From contig NMRB01000081.1 in the NCBI GenBank assembly GCA_002633025.1, positions 561,047 to 625,046 of the forward strand: a DNA stretch of 64,000 bases. Reading direction: 5' to 3'. The notes under the pieces are model-generated. The model was given only the letters and a program-made list of their open reading frames with translations. It was not told the origin of the DNA and did not search any database. Of this stretch, positions 57,090-64,000 are shown piece by piece (within the stretch, counting starts at the first letter, position 1; every line of letters starts with the position of its first letter). Source of the stretch: Notospermus geniculatus (taxonomy: Eukaryota > Nemertea > Pilidiophora > Heteronemertea > Lineidae). Position numbers and translations under genes: made by a program.

Positions 57090-58241
57090 ACCCATTCTAA
57101 GTTTTAAACGTTCCTTTCGGTTTTAGGGCAATCGTGGTCCCTTTTGTATATACTCAACGAGAACCATTCTCCCCTCATAAAAGTAATACCATAATTGATT
57201 ATTCTTAATAACTGTACATCAACTGGCTTACACAATTTGATATGTCTGCTATTAGTGCGAATTTCCTAGAGGGACACAACGCAAAAAGTCTTACGGGAAT
57301 CAGGATTCCATTTACTGTCCGTTTGCGCATCAATTACGACCTTTTGTCTGTTGTAGTCGGGCGACGGTTAAAAAGTCATAATCATGGATTACATTTAGAG
57401 GCAAACAGACACTGGCCCAGTACCATTTTCTTCTTACGAAGGCAAAAAGTGATGGTAAACAGAAAAACAAATTTGTGTAAGAAACTGTGACATGGTAAAT
57501 GCAAATGCAATTAATCCTTTAGGTCCCTTTTTTTCATCGCGGGGCAAACCCACACCAGGCCCTTATTCGAGAGTGTTATTATATCAATTCTTTGGCGTGC
57601 GTGCTTCTCAATGCGTACAAACAATATTTTCTAACTTTCAGAACAACAAAATATTATAAACGTTTGTGAAAGTAAATTAATAAAAGTTTTTCCATAATTT
57701 CGTTATCCCAGAATTCGAGATACATCGAATGAGGAACCGGAGTGCCGTTTATCCCGTCATGAAAAAAATGAGCTGTACATTTTCTACAGGAATAATGAGA
57801 TAAAGACGTTGATTATCGCCATCCTATCTCTTCATTTTAAGGAAAAAAGCAGCGAAAATGCAGAAATTTTCATCTGCTACAAGATGAAGTAAATTTTAAT
57901 GCCAGGCGGCCGAAACAAAAGGGTTGTTTTCACGCCAGAAATAAACGGAAATAACGTTAGGAAAAAGAAACTTCGGTCGCACCGCTCGCAGCGCCACGTC
58001 GTGACGTTAGTTCCTCCGGTTCCCCATTGTTGCCAACCAGAGGGGGTCATTGTTCTATGAACCTAAAACTAATCCCGCAGATTTAAGTGTCAGGTGACGA
58101 CCAAAGACGATTACCGACAACAGCCTAATTTCAGCCGGTTCAACATGGAAAGGTTGCATCACTAAATCTGCTAATATTTGTTCTCAGCGATTTCATCACG
58201 GATAACACCCTTGAAATGAAGCCTCGAGGATTGTAGCGGGA
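57090..58241. other. Block B sequence opposite the block A gap
   Basis: 1152 bp with no counterpart visible. The open frame at 57242-57490 (82 codons, basic) is unrecognised. The segment at about 57900-58240 is GC-balanced, unrepetitive sequence. Confidence 0.5.
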
Positions 58242-59501
58242 GTTATTAGTTGACTTGGTCCCACTACCTATAGGCGCCTGAGGCTCGGCACCGTCCGACA
58301 TTCGTCAACACGGACATATGATTTCGACAAACACTCAATATGAAATATTGAGAAAGGTTGCGAGAATTTCTCATTAACTTTTGCGTATTTGTTAACACAT
58401 GAACTATCTAGAAGCAACCTTGACGCTGATCACTTCATTTTGAAGTTATTGGTCATCAGTGAACATTTTAACCATGAACTGTCCTGGGAATTTTGAAATT
58501 ATCTCCGCAAACATAAGTTGGAACCCAGACTACGATTGATGGTTTCAATCATTTTTATGGCTTTATACACAATTTATCTAATGGGCCAGGCATGACAACA
58601 CAAAATAATTATTTGGGAAATATTAATTAAGAAGTATACACGAGTGAATACGATGCAGTTATGCGAGTTCCTATTTTTACCAAGACTACGAAGCGGAAAG
58701 AGGGTTTCCACATGATGCTGACCACTCGAGGTGATTATTTTTGATTTCACTCGACTTTCTCACTCCATCCATTTCAAGTTTTCATTTTTTATTGCTGTGG
58801 CGAAATCAATTCGAGGTTACCTCCCTTAATCAATACAAAAATGATCAAATAATATTCCTTTGATAATTAGGCCGATGACAGAAACCACAGCCTGTGATTA
58901 TACTATGGTGTGTTCTTGTGTTGTCGCCATCACACGACGCCCCAACTCCCTTCACATACGCCAAGTATCAATTACAAACCCGAGTGTCGGGTATCATCCA
59001 CCGAACGGTCACGGCATTTGAATCGAACCAATCACCGATCACCGCGCGGCAGATATAATTGCAATAAATACGAATCAAGTATCGACAACATTCTCTGTCA
59101 TGAGATGAAAAAAAATCAAGTATGATATTTATCCGATTGCTTTTTTCATGCGTGTGTATCTTAATATGGTATTTAGTTGCATCATCTCAGGGCGTGTCAT
59201 ATATACATCGATCTTGCACTCTCACACGTAGAGGATAATAAAACAACGACCTTAGGATCCCCTCCGGAAAAAATCCAGCGGAGCAAATATCAGAACGGAG
59301 CGAACAGTATCATTTTTCTGTTTGTTCCGACTTGTTCAAACACCAGGGGAGTCCGATAAATTACATGACAGTATAATTATTAACCCATTACCAATTACAC
59401 TTGTATTAAGTCATCACGCATGTGATAGTACAAGTGTCAGGTTTCTCTTTTGGGAAAAAGTGTTGACGCCCATCTTTCGTACCGAATTGAGTAAGACATA
59501 A
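58242..59501. other. Gene-free block B sequence
   Basis: Counterpart of 47201-48492, with small indels in short repeats (for example one fewer ACTACGAAG unit at 58685). Confidence 0.5.
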
Positions 59502-59734
59502 CGGTGGAAAATAAGGAAGAAGTGGGAAATTTTGGAATTTTGCGTGAATTTTTCAATTTCTCAAATTGGGAGATATTTTTTTCCCATTTTGAGAAACTTT
59601 CTTAAAATGACATGACATTTTGTCTGATTTTTTCGGGCGATATTTCTCAAAATGGGGAAAATTTTTCTCCCAATTTGAGAAATTGGAAAATTCACGCAAA
59701 ATGCCAAAATTTCCCACTTCTTATTTTCCACTTT
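59502..59734. mobile_element. Long foldback MITE, AAGTGGAAAATAAG family, copy 3 (block B)
   Basis: Allelic with 48493-48720; a TTTGGAATTTTGCGTGAATT/TTCACGCAAAATGCCAAAAT pairing and a TCAAATTGGGAGA/TCTCCCAATTTGA pair are clear. Confidence 0.9.
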
Positions 59735-59747
59735 TATTTCTTACTCC

Positions 59748-59851
59748 ATGATAATAAGCAAAAAGTCAATCTCCAGAATTCACGAATTTTCGACCCCAAC
59801 CGGGGTCTTTTTCAAGTGGAACTTTACAATCTGACACTCTAGAAAAGACTG
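59748..59851 (-). mobile_element. Short retroelement, copy 7, present only in block B
   Basis: The 104-bp insert is flanked by a perfect 12-bp target duplication, ATTTCTTACTCC, at 59736-59747 and 59852-59863. Block A has one uninterrupted ATTTCTTACTCCC at about 48724. The minus strand carries TTGAAAAAGACCCC-GGTT-GGGGTCGAAAATTCGTGAATT. This is direct evidence that the family moves and is, or recently was, active. Confidence 0.95.
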
Positions 59852-60348
59852 ATTTCTTACTCCCTTACCGAAAATAGTTCGGCGGATGTATACCATCCGG
59901 ATGGGCCAGGAGCTGATGAGACATGCGTTTTGACGGGACAAAGTTATGATTCGAAAGACGTATCATTTTTCATATCGCCCTGCCTTCCTGTTGAGATGGT
60001 TAACCAGTGACATGGAGATAATTGCACGCGAATTTAAGAGGATGAAGTGAAATGCGATCGGCCAAGACCAGCTGATGAAGACAAAGGTCCCATTAGCCTG
60101 GTTGTAATCGGATTTATTCCGGTATGATCCGCCATTAGTGACATGTACCTACATTTTATGTATTGTTCTAATTCATTAAAGTGAGAGGAAAGTGAAATAC
60201 GAGATGTATATCTTTATCTCATCCGTTATTCGTCATTCGGACATACTGGTTCTTTAAATTGCCAAGGAGGATGTGGATGGTTAAGGCAAAAACAACAGTC
60301 TTCTTTTGAAATGAAAATACTTCAAGAGGTTACGGAAGGGTTAATAGA

Positions 60349-60441
60349 TAGGCTGCGCAGCTTTCCGACTCCGACTCCGGCTTCAACTACCAGAATGAAT
60401 TGCAGTCCCCTGTAGACATCCTTGATAAAAACGATTTGATA
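60349..60441 (+). pseudogene. Coding-like fragment, plus arm of the inverted repeat (block B)
   Basis: Same arm as 49223-49333 but with a 1-bp deletion (CCGGCTTCAAC against CCGGCGTTCAAC), which breaks the frame seen in block A. Confidence 0.35.
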
Positions 60442-60498
60442 ACTTTGTGGCAGAATAATTTTGACTTGTAATCGGAAGTTCACGTAAATCGCAAATAT

Positions 60499-60628
60499 CA
60501 GGGAGTTTTCGCAAAGCCCCCGAAACGCCAACGCGAACGCCAAACCCATTGTTCGATGCCACGAAGAGAGCAGCGAACAAAAGGATAGACGTTCGCGTTG
60601 GCGTTTCGGGGGCTTTGCGAAAACTCCC
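60499..60628. mobile_element. Palindromic MITE present only in block B
   Basis: About 39-bp perfect inverted ends GGGAGTTTTCGCAAAGCCCC, CGAAACGCCAACGCGAACG enclose a 50-bp loop. Flanked by TAT at 60496-60498 and 60629-60631; block A reads GCAAATATTATAG with one TAT. The ends are rich in CG dinucleotides that show no decay, fitting a recent insertion. Confidence 0.92.
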
Positions 60629-60726
60629 TATTATAGTCGTGTTTCAAGTCGTAACGTCTAGGATTACGAATTCAATATCCATTATTTATCCGCACTTCCG
60701 ATTTATAAAGCCAAATTTTTCTGCCT

Positions 60727-60867
60727 TCAATTTATGGGGTTTGACGAATTGAAAACTTCTATCAAATCGTTTTTATCAAGGATGTCCATAGCGGACTGCA
60801 ATTCATTCTCGTAGTTGAAGTCGGAGTCGGAGTCGGGCTGCTGCGCAACCTCTCTAATAACCAACAT
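60727..60867 (-). CDS. Candidate 46-codon peptide, minus arm of the inverted repeat (block B)
   Basis: The frame starts at ATG and reads MLVIREVAQQPDSDSDFNYE, NELQSAMDILDKNDLIEVFN, SSNPIN, stop. Composition (acidic, with a helix-like NELQSAMDILDKNDLIEV segment) looks more like real protein than most frames here, and it can be extended upstream without a stop for at least 13 codons. Block A has an internal deletion that shortens it. I do not recognise the family. It may be a fragment of a cellular or transposon gene that was inverted and duplicated. Confidence 0.3.
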   Translation of the reverse strand: MLVIREVAQQPDSDSDFNYENELQSAMDILDKNDLIEVFNSSNPIN

Positions 60868-61962
60868 GCCGAGAGAATAAGACAGCCGGACCGAAATGAC
60901 AAGTGATCATATTTTGCCAACTCTCAATATTATCACAAAAAGCCTTAAGGATACAAATGACCGTAAAAATCAATTTGCAACATTGTGTCCCATCAGCAAC
61001 ATTAAAAAAAGAACCACGTTGAATGCTGAACTTGACCATGTTTTCTTAATCGCGCAACCGGAGCACCCGTATTGCCATTTGATGATCTGAGATTTGCGGG
61101 GCACATCAGGTCTAGACGCATTTTCTGTGTATCATCCGTCAATGAGTGTTTGAAGCTGCCCCTAGCCTAGGCCCCCAACTCACTTTCGATAGTGAGACTA
61201 CAATGTCTGGCACGTTTTTATTAAAAATTCCATTGCAGCCGAAGTTCTCAAGTGGGTTTGCCCAAAGTATGTTTGGTGTGGCTTCGGGAGTGTACCAATG
61301 AGGACCAGATTTGCGATGTCCAGTAGGTGCGCGGTGGTGGGCTACTTGTAGGCCTATGTATTTTGTTGCCGTTCTCCGATCGCGTAGCTGATTGGAGGGT
61401 CTGGCAACTATCTCGCCTAAACCTCCAAAGGGGTGTGCCAAATTTTAGGGTGGTCTGAAATAATTTTGTCATGACGGTTCCCTTGTCCCCCAAGGGACCG
61501 CAGTACAAGTGTGATTCTGATCATCACCTTTGATGATGGACGTATCACAAGTAAACACGCATGAGCCAAGTAGCAGACGATGCGCATGCGCAGACCAGAC
61601 AACCCGGAGGTACTCCTGGTACAAGTAATGAGACGCAATAGTATAAATTCTGACATTTATGTCTTTGATCAGTGTGATATGTAAGATGTCATTGGGGTCG
61701 ATAGAAACATCTGACCCCGGGCTGGGTCAGTCACAAATATTATGGGATCCAATTGTACATACAGTGGTCAGAAAGGGCCTAAAGCTAAAAATGTTGTGAC
61801 TGATATGGTAGATTATACGCTACGGTGGTCAACGGACAGATGTCACTTTGGGGCATGTCTAATTCCTTTTGAGAAATGGTCAGGTCATAATACAAGTAGT
61901 TCTCTCTGGACACCAACATACCAGTATTGATATCAGTACGCGGAACATTTTCATTTGTCGAC

Positions 61963-62095
61963 CAGGGCGGGCCGTCACGAAACTCCGATAGCACTAACAG
62001 TGCCTAACAGAGAGGTATGCAATGGCTTTTACCATTACAGAATTTCTCTGTTAGGCCCTGTTAGTGCTAACGGAGTTTCTTGGCGGTCGGCCCTG
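61963..62095. mobile_element. Foldback MITE, CAGGGC(C/G)G family (block B)
   Basis: Allelic copy of 51947-52079. Confidence 0.8.
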
Positions 62096-62297
62096 ATGGT
62101 CCGTTTCTGATCACGGATTTATCACAAACGGTCCTCTGGTAAATGGCAATAGCACGCGGTGGCGGCCAACAGATATGTATGAGTGAGGGGACCCCTTATT
62201 AGGCTACTCGCCAAAGTACTATATTGTACTTCGAGAGATTGATAAAGAAGATAAAAAGCCACTGAGGTGTCGTTCATAAGACGACCAAGGGAAAGGC

Positions 62298-62454
62298 TAA
62301 CGCCAAGCGCACATTTGCGGCAAAACTCAATGCGGTAGGGGTGTTTTTTAAAATCGACTGACCCGGGTGAATGACGAGTCGACAGCGTTGGGTCAGTCGA
62401 CTTTAAAAACACCCCTACCGCATTGAGTTTTGCCGCAAATGTGCGCTTGGCTTA
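62298..62454. mobile_element. Foldback MITE with about 60-bp arms (block B)
   Basis: Allelic copy of 52282-52440. GCCAAGCGCACATTTGCGGC is inverted as GCCGCAAATGTGCGCTTGGC without mismatch; the arms continue to GACTGACCC/GGGTCAGTC. Confidence 0.9.
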
Positions 62455-62893
62455 ACAAAACATGTCCTATACGAAGTGTTTCAGAGCAAGCTGCCGATGC
62501 AATGCTTCGGTAATTTACATTTATCCTTAGAATGGCATTCCCATTCGTTGATCGGAGTGACGTCTCAATTGCACTGTAGGGACATATCCAATAAAAAAAT
62601 TTTGATGCCAGAAACCGACCAATTGGAAGTACTGAACGTTTACAGTACCTCGTATGCAATTCATGCCGGTATGCCGACTTTAGATCTATTCCAGCGGGTG
62701 AATGGTGAATATTCACAAGTACGAAACGCCGCTCACTGCGCGTTCCCATGCCTAAGGCCCCGCCCCGAAGCCAGGCTGACGTAGGAACATTGCATGTCAC
62801 TTAAACGCCCGTTATCCCAACTTTAATATGACCCAAGCGACCACAATCGATAAGACAACATCGTAGAAATTTCTAATCTTCTGAATTTGTCCG

Positions 62894-63267
62894 GAGGACA
62901 TACCCAACTGGAGGCGTGGAAGATCCCTCAAAACCACTGGGGAGAACCAGAAATCATTTTTTTCCTTCTTTGACATTGTCTTTTCTTGTTATGAATATCC
63001 GTAATCGGCCGGGACGGCTCCCCGCCGAGTCTCAACGCTGGATGTCTTTTGACTGCCAATAGAGAAAATCAGGAAATGTGATTGCAATGATGATCGCGAT
63101 TTAGAGCATCACCAAGCAAGGGAAACCACGATATTCGAAAATGGTCCCATGCGGAGATAATGACCGATTTCATAAATTCGTGGAACCAAGCTCGTGACAA
63201 TTTGCTGGCTAATGTTGCCAGAGTTTAATCTCCATGACCAAAAAGTGAGTGATTTAATATTTAGAGG
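62894..63267. other. Gene-free unique sequence
   Basis: Follows the end of block B. No feature is supported. Confidence 0.5.
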
Positions 63268-63545
63268 AGCCCGGTGGTGTAGTGGTTCGGGCCTCCGACT
63301 AGCGGTCAGAGGATCCCACTGGGCGGAAGACTTTGGGCAAGCCTGTTTGCCGCACTGGCCTCTCTCCACCCAGGTGTATAGATGGGATGGGTACCGGTCG
63401 GAAATGCTCGATTTATAGCGCTGAATGAGCAGCTCATCTGAGTTCTACTGAAAGGTTTCAGGATAGACTGGGGATAAGTGTAGAGTCGGATGAGAACCTC
63501 TACCGTAGTTCATATCAGACTATAAACCCAAACTTTAACTTTCAC
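63268..63545 (+). mobile_element. tRNA-headed SINE, family C
   Basis: GAGCCCGGTGGTGTAGTGGT, TCGGGCCTCCGACTAGCGGT, CAGAGGATC resembles a tRNA head with an A-box (GGTGTAGTGGTTCGGGC) and a decayed B-box. The body includes CACCCAGGTGTATAGATGGG, ATGGGTACCGG, a motif seen near the 3' part of many marine-invertebrate SINEs. The tail is a simple repeat, AACTTTAACTTTCACTTTCAC. A target duplication was not identified. Confidence 0.75.
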
Positions 63546-64000
63546 TTTCACTGTCGAATAATGAAAAGGGATCGATTCCCAAAAAGCACGACCAGGTTTG
63601 CGAGGCAAGTTATATTCCACATCCACTTATTAAACCTTTTTTCTACATCCTTCTATGAGAAAGGCAAAGAAAATGAATCTACATGACGGTAACAATAGTA
63701 TTCTTCAAAGAATCTTTTGCCATCTTTAACAAGAACAATAAGTGTCAGTATCTCCCTTCTTCCTCATCACTCAGATGAATTTTCAGTATCTGATTTTTAT
63801 GCGGGACTTCTGTGTTTAGACTTTTTAAAGAAGTAGAACTTATCTAGTGGCTTTTGATGTAACTTGTCAGAACAAACGTCGTGCGGTCATTGTATCTGAG
63901 AATGAGACAAGAAGTTAGTCAAGAACATAAAACAGACTGAAAAATATTCTTCCAAGTCCAGTGGAACCTGCCAGTTTACCGATCCTTTCCCGCACACTTA
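63546..64000. other. Gene-free unique sequence to window end
   Basis: AT-rich, with no recognised coding, RNA or repeat feature. Confidence 0.5.

Larger units (their letters stand above)
52879..62893. repeat. Haplotype block B
   Basis: Second version of 40996-52877, following the single N at 52878. It supplies sequence missing from block A's gap, lacks the TTAA element, Harbinger MITE and SINE of block A, and carries two insertions of its own. Confidence 0.9.

Overview
This window reads as a draft assembly of a heterozygous marine invertebrate genome. The octamers TACATGTA and TAGGCCTA are very frequent, introns and intergenic sequence dominate, SINEs and short palindromic DNA elements are dense, and one 974-base N gap plus six single-N joins are present. 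An echinoderm, hemichordate, amphioxus or lophotrochozoan source is plausible, but the sequence alone does not fix the phylum. I find no protein-coding gene I can name. The longest open frames are short, show no recognisable domain, and where two copies of the region exist they are usually broken by frameshifts.

Layout. 1-12.9 kb: mostly unique sequence with one short retroelement, a TTAA-flanked element, a MITE, and a duplicated block (6971-7689 and 8045-8708) joined at a single N. 12.9-15.8 kb: a head-to-tail tandem duplication of about 1.45 kb carrying SINE remnants, each unit with a different later insertion. 15.8-29.3 kb: unique sequence with several foldback MITEs, a 75-bp minisatellite (19.27-19.93 kb), tRNA-headed SINE pieces near 21.0 and 21.9 kb, and a nested palindrome at 28.3 kb. 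29.35-31.14 kb: two nearly identical 0.9-kb copies either side of one N. 31.2-40.2 kb: a PIF/Harbinger-like element, further foldback elements, and a second allelic pair around 37.6-39.7 kb. 41.0-62.9 kb: two versions of one roughly 10-12 kb region, block A (40996-52877, holding the N gap) and block B (52879-62893), again joined by a single N. 62.9-64 kb: unique sequence and a third tRNA-headed SINE.

The duplicated blocks are best explained as two haplotypes placed one after the other. Read that way they are an internal comparison. They show at least five element insertions with clean empty sites: a TTAA element with a nested CACTG element, a TAA-flanked Harbinger-like MITE, a tRNA-SINE with a 12-bp target-site duplication, a TAT-flanked MITE, and a short retroelement with a 12-bp target-site duplication. 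They also show repeated 6-bp differences in which TA on one copy is TACATGTA or TAGGCCTA on the other.

The two most interesting signals are these. (1) The 6-bp differences look like excision footprints of TA-targeting cut-and-paste transposons (TA-CATG-TA and TA-GGCC-TA), which would explain why these octamers pepper the genome. (2) A short mobile family occurs at least seven times, six or more with 10-16 bp target-site duplications. It carries a conserved hairpin whose flanks resemble a degenerate hammerhead ribozyme core, reminiscent of Penelope-like elements or retrozymes.
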